Assembly: GCF_026745355.1 (NCBI RefSeq)
Contig: NC_079205.1
Coordinates: 8,334,863 to 8,398,862, forward strand
DNA from: Beta vulgaris subsp. vulgaris
Lineage: Eukaryota; Streptophyta; Magnoliopsida; Caryophyllales; Amaranthaceae
Reading direction: 5' to 3'
DNA: 64,000 bases
Shown: one piece after another, positions 22,547 through 34,153 of the stretch
Numbering within the stretch: position 1 is the stretch's first letter
Layout of the letters: every line of letters begins with the position of its first letter
Notes under the pieces: generated by a model
What the model was told of the DNA's origin: nothing
The model's input: the letters and a program-made list of their open reading frames with translations, nothing else
Databases searched by the model: none
Translations under genes and position numbers: made by a program

Positions 22547-24164
22547 TGTTGAACCCTAGTTTTGATGATGACAAAGGAACAAAGATGCAAACTAAGTATT
22601 GGACTAACAATTTATTTAAGTGAATGAATTTTAAGGTATCAATGAAAGGAACAAAGAGAATATTAAGTCAAAGAAGAAATCAAGTTTGGATTTTGAAGAC
22701 TAAGTAAAGATGTTCAAAGATTTGATATTGGAGAAGCATTAGAGCAAGAAGACCAAAGCGAGACTTTTGTTTCTAGTTCCAATGTAAAGGAACGAGTAAG
22801 AATGGTAAGAAACTGTCGCAATTTAAAATGAGAAGGAGCGTTTGTTCCTTTGTAAGGAACAAGCGAATTGGCGATGTCATAATAAGTTAAAGGAACTAAC
22901 TATTAAAAGGAATCAGACTTAGGATGAAGCAGTACAACGGTTTAATTATGTCTATTGAGTAATTTATGACTAGATTCTAGGTAACCCTTTTATTTAAGTA
23001 AAAATCTAATTTTAAGAAAATCTTTTTAAGGAAAAGATTTTATTTTTAAAAAGAAGATAAATATTATTTTCAGTTTTATGGAAAATATTTTTGAATATAA
23101 TATTTATCGTAAAAGGATTTTATTTTGGTTTTATTAACTAAAATATTTTTTTAATTAAATCAGATTTTAGAAGTACTACTTTAAGTGGTTGCTAAAATCA
23201 AGGGAGCAATAACATGTTTATCTCCTACGTTTAACAATGATCATGGAGATTATGGATTTAAGGAGGTTCGTGTTCCTCCGGGTAAGGAATATCGTGGGAT
23301 AATGGTTTATCACTAACACATGTTTTAATCTCACATTCTAAGGTACTCCCTCTGTTTTTTTAACTTTCTCACTTTCCTGTGTACATCTCCAACGCACATT
23401 TTTGAACTTAAATATCTTTCATTATATATTAGTAAAAATTATAACGATTGAATATTAATAATGTACTAATTGAGACGAATCAAACAAGATCCCACATGAC
23501 TATATTTTTTCTTATAAATTGAAAAAAATTGAGAAGATTCTCTCTAAGTATGAATAGTGCCAAGATTCTAAGTGAGAACAATAAAAAAAACAGAGGGAGT
23601 ATTACCTAAATACTAGTGTCTAATTAAGTTCCATTGTGATTCTGACCAAGTGATTTAATGCATTTAACTAAGTAAAGTTTTAGTGCCTTCATTCTCTCAT
23701 AAAAGTCATTTATTCTTCACATTCTTACTATATTCTACTAAGATTTATTGATCATTGTAATTTTAATTTTGGGGTAAGGGGACTTTGAATGAAGTTTTGT
23801 AAGAGAGAGCTTTGAGTGAAGCGAGTTAAAGTGAGAAAACTTCAAGTGAAGTTGAGAGGAACAACTGTTAAGCTAGGGAACAGTTGTTCAGGAACTTGAA
23901 TTTAGGAACTCAAGGTATACCCCGTGAGTAGAATTAGGTTGTAACAAAGTTGTTTGGCCTAATTAGTGAAAGAGTTGAGTTTAAAATCCCTAGTGGTCGA
24001 GGTTGTTTCTTCTTGTTAGGCCCAAGATTTTTTTTTTCTTCGTAAAAATCCCTTGTGTTCCTTTAGCTTGTTTATTTGTTTATGTTTGAAATTCCACAAA
24101 AATTTACATTTATTTCTACACATACAATTCACCCCCCTCTTGTATTGTTCCTAGTGAAATAATA
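22547..24164 (+). mobile_element. Solo LTR, Ty1/copia (Sirevirus-like) type, carrying a Stowaway MITE
   Basis: Starts TGTTGAACCCTAGTTTTGAT and ends ...TGTTCCTAGTGAAATAATA. A 5 bp target duplication AAGAT lies at 22542-22546 and 24165-24169. Subtracting the Stowaway and its TA duplication leaves 1362 bp, against 1363 bp for the inverted copy at 16480-17842. It is a plus-oriented solo LTR inserted in CACTA subterminal repeats. Confidence 0.84.
23346..23599. mobile_element. Stowaway MITE inside the solo LTR
   Basis: Starts CTCCCTCTGTTTTTTTAAC and ends AAAAAACAGAGGGAG, flanked by TA at 23344-23345 and 23600-23601. Its interior closely resembles the MITE at 28132-28388 (TTGAGACGAATCAAACAAGA is shared), so both belong to one subfamily. 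Confidence 0.87.
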
Positions 24165-24169
24165 AAGAT

Positions 24170-24672
24170 CATATTAAAGTGTGTTGTATCAAAGAAATGT
24201 TGCTAATAGACTCACATAAAAATATCGCAATAGTGTAGCAAGAAACGTTGCTATAGAATCATATAAAAGTGTCGCAATAACTTCATGAAGAAATGTTGCC
24301 ATACACTACAAAAGTGTTGCAATATTAGAGCAATAAACGTTGTCATAAACTATTAAAAGTGTTAGCCTAGATAGTAAAAATGTTGCTTGAAATCCTACAT
24401 AATTGTCACTAAAACTTATTTTTTCGACTTAGATATAATAAAATTGTTGGCAAAAGTTAAAAATCACTGTCTAAGAAAAGTGTTGCTAATGATAACTCTG
24501 GCAACAGATATATAAAGTTGTTGCCTAAGGCATCATAACTGTTGCCATAGAGTTATAGCAACGTCATCTATTGACAAAGCCATATAAACTGCTGCTATAG
24601 GTCTATGGCAACATTTAATGAATCTTTACCAACACATTTAGACTGTAGCTATAGCCCTATTTTGTAGTAGTG
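24170..24672. mobile_element. CACTA (En/Spm-like) terminus with subterminal repeats
   Basis: Ends at 24672; the reverse complement begins CACTACTACAAAATAGGGC, the CACTA terminal signature. 24180-24650 is packed with GTTGCTATAG, AAGTGTTGC and GGCAACA-like short repeats in both orientations, as expected for transposase-binding subterminal arrays. The opposite terminus and transposase were not found. Confidence 0.75.
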
Positions 24673-25014
24673 ATCAATAAGCTAGCCATTCTCATGGATA
24701 ACCTAACATTATTTAATTAGTTGCTCAGTGAAAATAAACTTAAGTGATTTTCTTTGTGCAAATAATACCAATATTGGAAATATGATATGGTTTTTGAAAT
24801 TTGCCATATAAAATTGAATTTGAACAAAGTAGACAAATTTCTAAATTAAAAGAAGAATTATATTAATTAAATTGATGCTATTGACTATGAAAAAGAGGCA
24901 ACAGGGATTTGAATTTGATACCTTAACTAGTTTTTAGGTCTGAGCTATGCTCGGGTAATCATAGTATTCATTTATTAATATTTTACTTTATAAATGTAAC
25001 ACCAAATATTACTT

Positions 25015-25080
25015 GGTTTGGTGGTTAAGACTTTAGTGTATAAGCTTGAGTTCATGGGATCGAATCTTATAAGATGCATT
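25015..25080 (+). promoter_or_regulatory. tRNA-like A and B boxes inside a Helitron
   Basis: TTGGTGGTTAAGAC (A-box-like) is followed about 27 bp later by GGATCGAATCTTA (B-box-like, consensus GGTTCGANNCC). The homologous element at 47389 has CTAGTGGTTAAAAC and GGATCGAAACC at equivalent places. Function is unknown; it may be a captured SINE or tRNA relic. Confidence 0.45.
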
Positions 25081-25094
25081 TTTTTTATTGTATA

Positions 25095-25351
25095 CTTCCT
25101 CTGTTTCTTTTTACTTGCAACAGTTTGACATTCACGCTTGCCAATGCATAATTTCAACCATCAATAAGTTTAATTATTGATAAATAAAAATTATAAAAAG
25201 TATATATTCGAAAAATATACATTCAGACGAATCTAATAAGATCCCATATAAATACGTTTTTCCTTAACTATAAATCACCAAACATAAACTAAGTAGAGTT
25301 GGTGAATAGTGTAAAAGTCAAACCGTTGCAAGTAAAAAGAAACGGAGGAAG
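25095..25351. mobile_element. Stowaway MITE inside Helitron D
   Basis: CTTCCTCTGTTTCTTTTTAC and its mirror AGTAAAAAGAAACGGAGGAAG are flanked by TA at 25093-25094 and 25352-25353. Comparison with the related Helitron at 47389 shows it interrupts contiguous Helitron sequence. Confidence 0.85.
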
Positions 25352-25436
25352 TACATGTTTACATAAAGTAAACACTCCAAGGGATAGCGCCACGTGGCTA
25401 GCTCCTTGCATATGAATGCCTTTTAATATATCAGTA

Positions 25437-26642
25437 CTAGAATTTTTTGCACGCGATGCGTGCTTGAATTTTTTTCAAAACAAAAACTCGATTTTGTTCG
25501 GCGTAAGAGTCAAAATTTGAACATTAGACATACGAAATATAATTGTTTTTAGTTGCAAAATTTGATTGGTTTAGTTTATGTCACTTAAGTCTCTCACCAT
25601 TCTTTTTGTTTTTTTTTTTTTTTTTTTTTTTTACTTTTCAAAGTTAAACTCTATGAACAAAATTGAAATTTTATTGATTTATTTATGATTTCTAATATTA
25701 TAATTTTTTAGTTGATTTTTGAATTAAGTACAATACTTCATAAATTGTAAAGAAAGTGGACACTTTGATTTCAAATCAATTTTTTCATAGGTTGTAGTTT
25801 GTAAGTGAATTTTTAAGTTTTTGTAAAGTTTTCTCATTTTAGTGATTTACATAACGTAAATTATGCAATTTTATGATTTTAGTTGACTTGTGAGTGATTG
25901 TTATAATTATATTTTTGGTATTTTTGTTTGAAGTCCCCTTTGATTCGTAAGTGAATTTGTAATTTAGAATGGGAAGGGGGTACCATAGTCTCTTCATTCG
26001 GGGACACCATAGCTCCCCCCTTCCCTTATATAATAGAGATATGCTGTACTTTAATTCTTGAATGATATTTTACATAAACCTTTTTACCTTGTTAATTAAT
26101 TGCTATTATATAATATAAAAAGATAGGTCCAAATATATGTTAAAATTTCATTATACATAGGAAACACTATAAAAAAGTAAATAATTTTTTCCTTGTCTAA
26201 CTTCTAAATTCTGATTTCACTACAAATACACCTCTATTTTTTTATCATGACCCACCATTAATTGTGAATGGTTCTTGAGAATAGTGATTTGTAAGTAAAT
26301 TTTTGTAAATGTTTTTGTATGTATTGACGTTCTAGGTTATTAGTTTTAGTTTGTATGCTAATTTTAAGTTTTAATAAAGTTTCCTAATTATTTGAGTGAT
26401 TTGCGTGATTTTTATAAAATGGTTTTCTCAATTGTATGAGCGATTTGTCAAGTTTCTTCTTTTAAGTAATTTGTGAGTGATTTGTGAGTGAGTGTTGTAA
26501 ATTAATTTTCGGTAGTTTTCTTTGAGTACCAATTTTGATATTGACATTGCTTTTGTAATTTAGAAAAGGAAGGGGGGGGGGGGAGAAATAGGCGTTTCAA
26601 AAGAGGACACTGTTGCTTTCTCCTTCCCTTATATAATAGAGA
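25437..26642 (-). mobile_element. Non-autonomous Helitron, copy B, with two 5' termini
   Basis: Minus strand: outer 5' terminus at 26642 is TCTCTATTATATAAGGGAAG preceded by A; a second identical terminus begins at 26039. The single 3' end has hairpin GCACGCATCGCGTGC, then AAAAAATT and CTAG followed by T. The two units share diverged GTGATTTGTAAGTGAATTTTT and TTTGTAATTTAGAA blocks, so they look like a tandem duplication that kept one 3' end. It is nearly collinear with copy A at 12040-13741. Confidence 0.78.
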
Positions 26643-27977
26643 TAAATTGTGAGTTACACTAAGCTTATAAATTTGAAATCCATAATTCATTATGACATTG
26701 ATTATGGTGATTAAAATCTTTTTGTCATCTAAATTTTCCGGACCCGTTCAAAATCCAAGGGATTTTTTTTTGTTTTATAAATTTTAAATTTAAAGATATT
26801 TCTCTTATAAATTTTACATAGTAATTATGTAAAAAAAAAAAAGCAAAATCAATCTTGGAGTATACCACTGATTGCATGTAAGTTTTGATTAATTCCTAAA
26901 TTACCTAATATGGCAAGTTTTAAATTTCAGTATTTTTATTCCAAAATTCAATTGTACATTCTACTATATTTTGTGAAGTAATTATATTATTTACATTTTA
27001 GATATTGCATGCATTGATTACAACTGATTTTTTTCAAAGTTATTATGTTTAATCACCTAAAAATTAAAATAGCTGAAAATTTATTATTTTTAAATTGATT
27101 TTTTGTAAAGTTATTATTTACAATTTGTGAAGCAATTTTTTTCTTCTTGCAATTCATACATTCACTGCTACACTATACTCCCCCTTTTTATGTATTCTGG
27201 ATTAATTTGAAAATTTCTATTTATACATGCCTCTGTTCTAACCAGCACCTTTGAATTTCATTCTTTGAAATCCCCCTACTTTGTGCTGCTACCTTTCCAA
27301 CGAGAATGTTTACTTATCTAGATAGTGACTGGCTTTTTTTAGCTATGCTCCAAGGCAGAGGAAAAATCCTTTGTCTTAGGAACCATTAGCTATTAAGAAT
27401 GTGAAGAAATCCACTAACCTTAGGAATTCATTTATATCAGACGAAAAGTAATAAACCATGCTCTATATTAAATCATAGCTCTTTTTGTTAACGTCTTTAA
27501 AGTGAGAGAGCAATCCGAGGGTTGGGGAGGAATAAGAAGAAAGGGACATAATGATTAGCTTAGTTAGTCGTCTCCCATATCAACCACTTTCCCTTTCCAT
27601 GCAAGACCATCATCTCTTGCTATTTTTTTTTTGTTTTTTCCATTTGTTTTATTTTGCTTCCAATTATAATTTATATCTTAAAAATTCGATCGTTGTTATT
27701 TTTAGTAATATGCAATAAAAAAATATTTAAGCTTAAAGTGCATTGGCAAATGCATAAAGAAAAGTGGGTAAAGTAATTAGCTACAAATAATGGATGAAGT
27801 ATGTATTTGATAATTTATGAAGAAGAATATTGTTCTAATTACTTAAATGATGATAGAAAATATCGTCCTAATTATGTAAGTTGATATATGAATGGTGCCC
27901 AACACCTGTAATTGACACCCCAAGATGGAAGTTATGGGTCAGTCAACGAACATAATAAATATAATTTGCTTATCTAA
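26643..27977. other. AT-rich intergenic sequence
   Basis: No gene, RNA motif or element ends recognised. Short A/T runs are present. There is no open frame with a known family signature. Confidence 0.5.
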
Positions 27978-27979
27978 TA

Positions 27980-28496
27980 CTTCCTCCGTTTCATTTTAAT
28001 TGTTACACTTTGATATTTTACACTATTTACAAATTTCACTTTGACCATCATTTGTGATTTATACGTGGATGAAAATATATTCATGTGGGATCTTGTTAGA
28101 TTCATCATAACATGTATTTTATTAATATATAATCCCTCTGTTTTTTTATCTTTCTCACTTTTCATTTACACATTTTCCAATGCACATCTTTGAACTTAAA
28201 TATCTTTCATCATATATTAGTAAAAATTATAACGATTGAATATTAATAATGTACTAATTGAGACGAATCAAACAAGATCCCACATGACTATATTTTTTCT
28301 TATAAATTGAAAAAAATTGAGAAGATTCTCTCTAAATATGAATAGTGTCAAGATTCTAAGTGAGAATGATAAAAAAAAACAGAGGGAGTACTTTTTATAA
28401 TATTTACAAATACAAAACTAAAGATATATATCCTCAAAGTTTTGTATTGGCATGCGTGAAAAGTGTAAATGTGTAGATTAAAATGAAACGGGGGAG
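27980..28496. mobile_element. Stowaway MITE interrupted by a second Stowaway
   Basis: Outer ends CTTCCTCCGTTTCATTTTAA and TTAAAATGAAACGGGGGAG-type mirror (ending 28496) are flanked by TA at 27978-27979 and 28497-28498. The interior is split at 28132-28388 by another Stowaway. Without the insert it is about 258 bp. Confidence 0.85.
28132..28388. mobile_element. Inner Stowaway MITE
   Basis: Starts ATCCCTCTGTTTTTTTATC and ends AAAAAACAGAGGGAG with TA at 28130-28131 and 28389-28390. Its sequence is very close to the MITE at 23346-23599, suggesting both moved recently. Confidence 0.85.
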
Positions 28497-29269
28497 TATA
28501 TAATAAGTGTAATATAAATAAGAGTAATATTTATTCCCTATAAAAATAATACCAAGATTTATGTGTTATGCATCAAAAACTTAAAAAAAGCATAAATATC
28601 ATATTATACACTTAAAATTTGAGAAGGCAAGATTTATTTATGCTAATATCAATCTCTAAATAAAAGCACAATATTAGACATTCTAGATTATTACACTACT
28701 CCCTCTAATCAAACCCTCCCCCCTCTATCCTTCCTGTTGTTGAATCTTCATTCATAGCCGGCTAATGTTAGTCATCTCTAACAAAAAAAGTTCAGCCCAT
28801 ATATTTCCTAAAAGTTTACAACTACAATTTCCCACCTTTTCTTTATACTTCCTGAATTCACCAACAAATGCTTCTTACAAAGAATTTTATAGCCCCATCA
28901 CTTGGAGATGTGGTCGGGAAAAATGGTTGTCGCCAACGAAATTCTCACAATTGCAGTCAACTCTACCTCTCCAACAAAAACCCTATCATCTTAAGGAAAA
29001 AGATATATGTATTTGTTGGTCAATAACATAGGGTTTTTACTACTAAAATTCTAAATCTTAAAATTCGATAGTATAGTGCTCTTCTCACCCTTTTCATTTT
29101 TGGTGCCATCACGATAACCCACAAGAAAATCGCAATGGACTTTGATTGTCAGTTTGTGAAGATTACAGTGGTTTTGCTTTGTATATAAAAGCATGATTAG
29201 AAGATTTTGTTTCCTTTAGCAATAATAGTTCCCTTGACAATTTGATCTTTCTTTCTGAATATATAATTA
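28497..29269. other. AT-rich intergenic sequence
   Basis: No supported feature. The plus-strand frame at 28765-29031 has no family signature. Confidence 0.5.
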
Positions 29270-29925
29270 GAATTTTTTCGCACTAGTTGTATGTAAAAGC
29301 ATGATTAGAAGATCAGTGTCACAATTTTTTTTTTATTCGAACATACATTTATGATCATTTTTAATTTTTTTTTAATATGTTTTTCTCAAATCAATGTTTC
29401 GTTAATTCTTTTAGTTATTTGTTAATCATTATTCAAATATAGTATTGAGATAAGAAAATATAAAGCAAAAGAAAGCTTATGCTCAAATAAAGTAAAAAAA
29501 TTTGTTTATCAGCTTAAGCAGAAGAAATCTCTATTATATAAATCAAAAAATTAATAAAGTGAAAGAGTTTGATTTATATAATATATATTACCAAATGATA
29601 AACAATATTTAGGTTTTTAATATTATCAATATAATTATTAATATGAAATTCAGGTTTTTATTTTTTCTTTTGATTGTGTCAATCAAGTTATATTGTCAAT
29701 TAAATTTTTTATCAGAGTTTTGCACACATATGTAAGAAGAGGAAAATATTCTCCTTAATTTAATATTTAATTGAAATTCAATTCCATTGTTAACATGTTT
29801 AATATATGGCAAGTACGAAGAAGAAAAGATTATTAGTATATATGACCATTTAAATTCATTAAGGGTACATCATACTTTTTGCAAGGGGGCATCATCTTCC
29901 TCCCACTTCACTTATATAATAGAGA
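29270..29925 (-). mobile_element. Probable degraded Helitron
   Basis: On the minus strand the right edge reads TCTCTATTATATAAGTGAAG preceded by A, matching the 5' ends of the Helitrons at 13741 and 26642. The left edge (AGAATTTTTTCGCACTAG) resembles the 3' region AGAATTTTTTGCACGCG of copies A and B, but hairpin and CTRR are lost. The boundary at the left is uncertain. Confidence 0.4.
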
Positions 29926-30639
29926 TTTACGTTAAGTATGCAACTTTCCTAAGATGCATGACCGATTTTCAAATTACATGTGCTTAAATTAAGGAATTTC
30001 TTGTGGAAATAATTGCTTCATTTCCTTATAATAATATAGGTGATTGAATGATTTATGCAATTAAATTTACAAACAAATAAAATGAGCATAAAAAATTGCA
30101 TTATAATAAACATAAGTTTAATTTAGAGATTTCATTGTAATTATATTTATGCCAGTAAACCACGTATATAGAAGCTTATCCATTGCTTGACAAAAGGCTG
30201 CCAAGTCAGCAAATTTACTTGCTTATGACACCTAAACAAAACCTTACTGTTTAATAGTTTTATATAGATATAGATGGGAGAGCCACATAAACGAGAATAG
30301 GGGCAAAATAGAGGTAGTAGAGAAGAGAGAAATATAGAATAAAGAGAGCAATTTGAGTTTTCCTCCATTTAAACTTAATTTAAGATTTCAAATAAAGGTT
30401 ATAATAATGGGTTTTGTACAACTTTGATTAGTACATGTACCTTTGAGTTTTAACGATGAGTAAAGGGAGCAAAAACAAAGGGCACATCAGCAGCAACAAA
30501 TAGTGACCAAAATTACATTGTGAAAGTAAAGTGCATTGCAGGGGACATTATAAAGAGCTGAACAATGGCTCGATTGTCGAATTCTATAAGTATTATAAGA
30601 GGAATTTCATGAATCTAATTCATAAGCACTTAAAACAGG
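29926..30639. other. AT-rich sequence left of the large copia element
   Basis: No gene recognised. The outer end of the copia 3' LTR may extend into this stretch; I could not place its terminal CA because no second LTR is available for comparison. Confidence 0.4.
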
Positions 30640-32929
30640 ATCACATGCATATACAATCAAGGATCACATACAAGTTTAAAATTAACCTTTGTAGCGTGAA
30701 TTCCACAAAGCTTGAATAACCCGGATAAAGAACCCTACGTGTGATTCCTCTACTTGGTCCACCAACCCGGATCAACACTCCACCAATGCTAGTTGGAAGG
30801 AAGAAATCTTCTTCAACATTTATGGAGTATATTACGTGACTTTTGACAGAATAGGAGAGAAAAGAATAATAAGAGATATCTGATATATTTTCTTTACTGC
30901 CTAACCCCATATATAAACATATTTTAGGTTAGCAATAACCCTTCTCCTTTTACCTTTTGTCCGGCCACCCCTAGGGCCCTTATGGGCTCTAGGCTTCTTT
31001 TGTTTATCCAAGTTTAATGTGTGACCTTATAGGATCCATTATATTGGGCTTCGAGTTTATAATTTACTAACCCGAAGTTGATAAGAGGTTTTTAGTGTGT
31101 CGTTAAGGCACCAAAAATCGCTTCTCAAACAATATTTATAAAACCTAACGAGCAATTACTAAGAAAATAGTAAGGGCAAGTCGAGGGTCGATCCACAGGG
31201 AAATTGGGAACAATTAAAGTTTATCAAGTCCAGACTACCTAATTGAATCGCATTTGAGGGTTTGAAAAGTTTTGGTAACAATATGACTAGCTAAAGACTA
31301 GAACTAGCAAATAACAAGGGGTTAAATATCAAATAATAAGAAGACACTAGAGTTAAGGTTACTAGTATGAATAAGATCGGATGATGATTGTTAATGCGAT
31401 TGTGAAGCAACGAAGACGATTATGGAAGGTTTAGTTTTCCTCTAAATTACTCGAGTCCTCTCTCGAATGGTCCTCAAGAGTAATCGCTTAATCAATCAAC
31501 TAAATCCTCTCTCGAATGGTCTTTAGTCCATTGATTAAGAGATTCAATAAGTTCGGAAAACCCCTAATGAAGAATCCCCTTAATTTCTACCCAATATATA
31601 TCTTGGCCTAGAGATTAAGTTGATTCTTGGGGATGATAAAAGAGTTAAAAATTCGATTTAAGAACATTTGAAATCAAAATACCAAAGTATAAATGTGATC
31701 AATATCTATCCTAAGGTCTCAAAACACCAAGATCAATGCATAAACTTCTTTAAACATCACAATCACATTAACAACACATTTAAAACCCTAATTCATACAT
31801 TCACCCTAACCCTAAATATGAAACTACTCACTAATCATGGAGTTTGAGCAATTAAACATAAAATCTATAACTAATCTAAGGCTAAACATGATTAAGAAAT
31901 GATTAAACTAATGGAAATCACAATTATGAAACTAAGAGTATGAAGATCTAAGAATAACCAAAAGCAAGAACAAGCACGAAAAGAATGAAATAAAAACTGA
32001 AACTTTTAATTAAATTGAATGAAAAGTAGCTTGAATGCATATGGAATCACAAACTATGATCACTAATCTCAATTCTCAATGGAAACTAGAGTGTTTTCTC
32101 TGTAATACAAAACCCTAAGATATTCTGTAAAAAAGTAGAATAAAGTGTAAGTTGTTTTCTAAAACCAAAATCGTCATTTAATGAAGCCACGAGCTTCATT
32201 TTTCCAGAAACGACAGGTGTGGGGGCACCATGATGAGGTGCGGGCGCACCAACATCAGGTGCGGGCGCACCTAACTCGTCTGCCTCAAACTTGGACAGTT
32301 CAACTTAAAACGAGCATAACTTCTTCATTTTATATCTACATCAAGCTTATGACCAGTCGTTGGAAAGATATCGAAACGAGCTTTCATCTCCAACTAGAAT
32401 TACCTTCATCCGATTTGTGGTTAGAAAGTTATGTCCATTTGAAGTTCTCAGTTCAAAATTCTATTATACAATGTGCTCCTTTGTGCGAGCGGACATGGGG
32501 AATGGTGCAAGCGCACCATTTCTCAATGTGTGCTTTGTTTTCATTGCTACCTTTTCCAACTCTACAAATCGTAATCATCTTAGTAGTTTCACCTATATCA
32601 AGAACATGGCAAAACAAGGTGAAAGCAAATGTACTAGAAATTCGGTCAAAAATGACTAAAAATCTAGCAAAATGTCACTATGATCAAGTGTGATCAAGTG
32701 AATGAAATAGAAGGGGAAAGGGAGAAGAAAGAGTGAAGAAAGGGGGGAAAGAGGATCAAAATGAGTTAAAAGAAGTCCATCAAGTACGTTTGAAACGCAC
32801 TTATCAGAAGTTCTATAGCATTCTCTAGCAAGACGTATAGACGACCCAATAGAACGAATTTATTATCTCCATAATACGATCCATAATATAATTAGTAATT
32901 GCATTTAAGTCGAGGACATAAATCCTTCA
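30640..32929 (-). repeat. copia 3' LTR, split by an inserted element
   Basis: Begins TGAAGGATTTATGTCC right after the polypurine tract on the minus strand, is interrupted by 31079-32806, and continues with TCGGGTTAGTAAATT to at least 30640. The left end is an estimate. Confidence 0.55.
31079..32806. mobile_element. Solo-LTR-like element (1728 bp) in the copia LTR
   Basis: Begins TGATAAGAGG and ends CACTTATCA, giving TG...CA with inverted TGATAAG/CTTATCA. The 5 bp target duplication GAAGT lies at 31074-31078 and 32807-32811. It contains GTCGATCCACAGGGAAATTG near the left end and repeated GGTGCGGGCGCACC palindromes near 32218-32270. No coding signature. The family is not identified. Confidence 0.72.
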
Positions 32930-32999
32930 ATCTCCCACTTGTACGAGACGAGTGTGCAATGTTTTAATTCCTCAAGTCTCTTAGTGTCTTAATTTGATA

Positions 33000-33783
33000 G
33001 TGTCATCCATACTAGTTTTCAAATTAATCCTTGAAATCCGAGTTCAAATTTACAAACAAATGATCATCGAATGATCCATCTGAGCACGACCATGCATTTT
33101 CAATTTTCGCTCTTCAAGGGCCAAGACACCTATCCTTCTCATATAGGAGACTTTTCAATCTTGTAGTAACCAATACTTACACTAACTTTTGCACAACCTG
33201 AATGCTGCCTTTATAGTCCCCTTTTACGGCATGACGTTTGAAGTATCAAAGTTATACCAATCATTGGGCTAAGTAATGTCCACTCATGTCTCAGGAATCT
33301 ACTAATATAATTTCGAAGTTACAAAACTTCTAACTAGGTCTAGTTCGACTATGTATCAACTATACATATCCATATGATTGATTAAACATCTCTAAGTTTC
33401 CATAGCCATGAAAGGCGCTATCAATCAATCTTATATGCGAATCCTTTAAAAGTCATTTATGTCCAATTTAATGACTTAGATTAGGAACTTTAATATTCTA
33501 TGAATTTTGTTCACTTATGGTGTTTCATTCATCAAATCACATATTTGACAAAACATAGAATTCAAGATATATTTTGGACATTTTTATATACAACCAATAA
33601 TTAAAAAGAAAATTTATTTCATAAACATAAATAGCAAAACCATGTCTTTACATTGTAAAAGTTTTCTAAACCTAGTACAATCTAAAGCCACTCTAACATT
33701 TGCTTCAAGCCTATAGCCCTAGCGTGACACTCATGCTTGGGTTGAGGTAGTCTTTAGTTAGCGATCAGCCACGTTCTCACCGT
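33000..33783 (-). other. copia sequence between RNase H and the polypurine tract
   Basis: No recognisable motif. It is the untranslated 3' part of the element in its own sense. Confidence 0.5.
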
Positions 33784-34150
33784 ATGAACTTTGCAGATTC
33801 TGACATCCTTCCTGTCAACTATCTCTCGAATGAGGTGAATTCTCATCACATGTTGGACTTGTTATGTGACCTTGGCTCTTTTGCTCGCGCAATAGCACCA
33901 TTGTTATCACAAAGCAACTCAATTCCTTCCACAACACTAGGTACGATATCCAGCTCTTTCAAGAACTTCTTTATCCAAACTGCTTCCTTAGCTACTTCAA
34001 CTGCTGCTAAATATTTTGATTATGTCGTAGAGTCTGCTACATTGCTTTGCTTTGAGCTCTTCCAGCTCACTGCTCCTCCATTTAGACGAAAGACATACCT
34101 TGACTAGAGCGGTATCATCTCTGTCGGTTTGGAAGCTTGCATCCGTGTAA
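33784..34150 (-). pseudogene. copia RNase H remnant
   Basis: Minus-strand frames contain short RNase H blocks (SKWRSSELEELKAKQ, the acidic AKEAVW-like segment and NHVMRIHLI-like helix) interrupted by several stops and frame changes. Identified by position directly after RT and by spacing to the polypurine tract. Confidence 0.65.
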
Positions 34151-34153
34151 CCT

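Larger units (their letters stand above)
24927..25436 (-). mobile_element. Non-autonomous Helitron, family D, with nested Stowaway
   Basis: Minus strand: the 3' end has a stem around CCGAGCATAGCTCAGACC, then CTAG followed by T. The 5' side reads TACTGATATATTAAAAGG, matching the 5' end of the element at 47389-47651 but lacking its first bases, because Helitron copy B abuts here. Internal sequence includes tRNA-like pol III boxes (see separate entry). No coding capacity. Confidence 0.75.
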
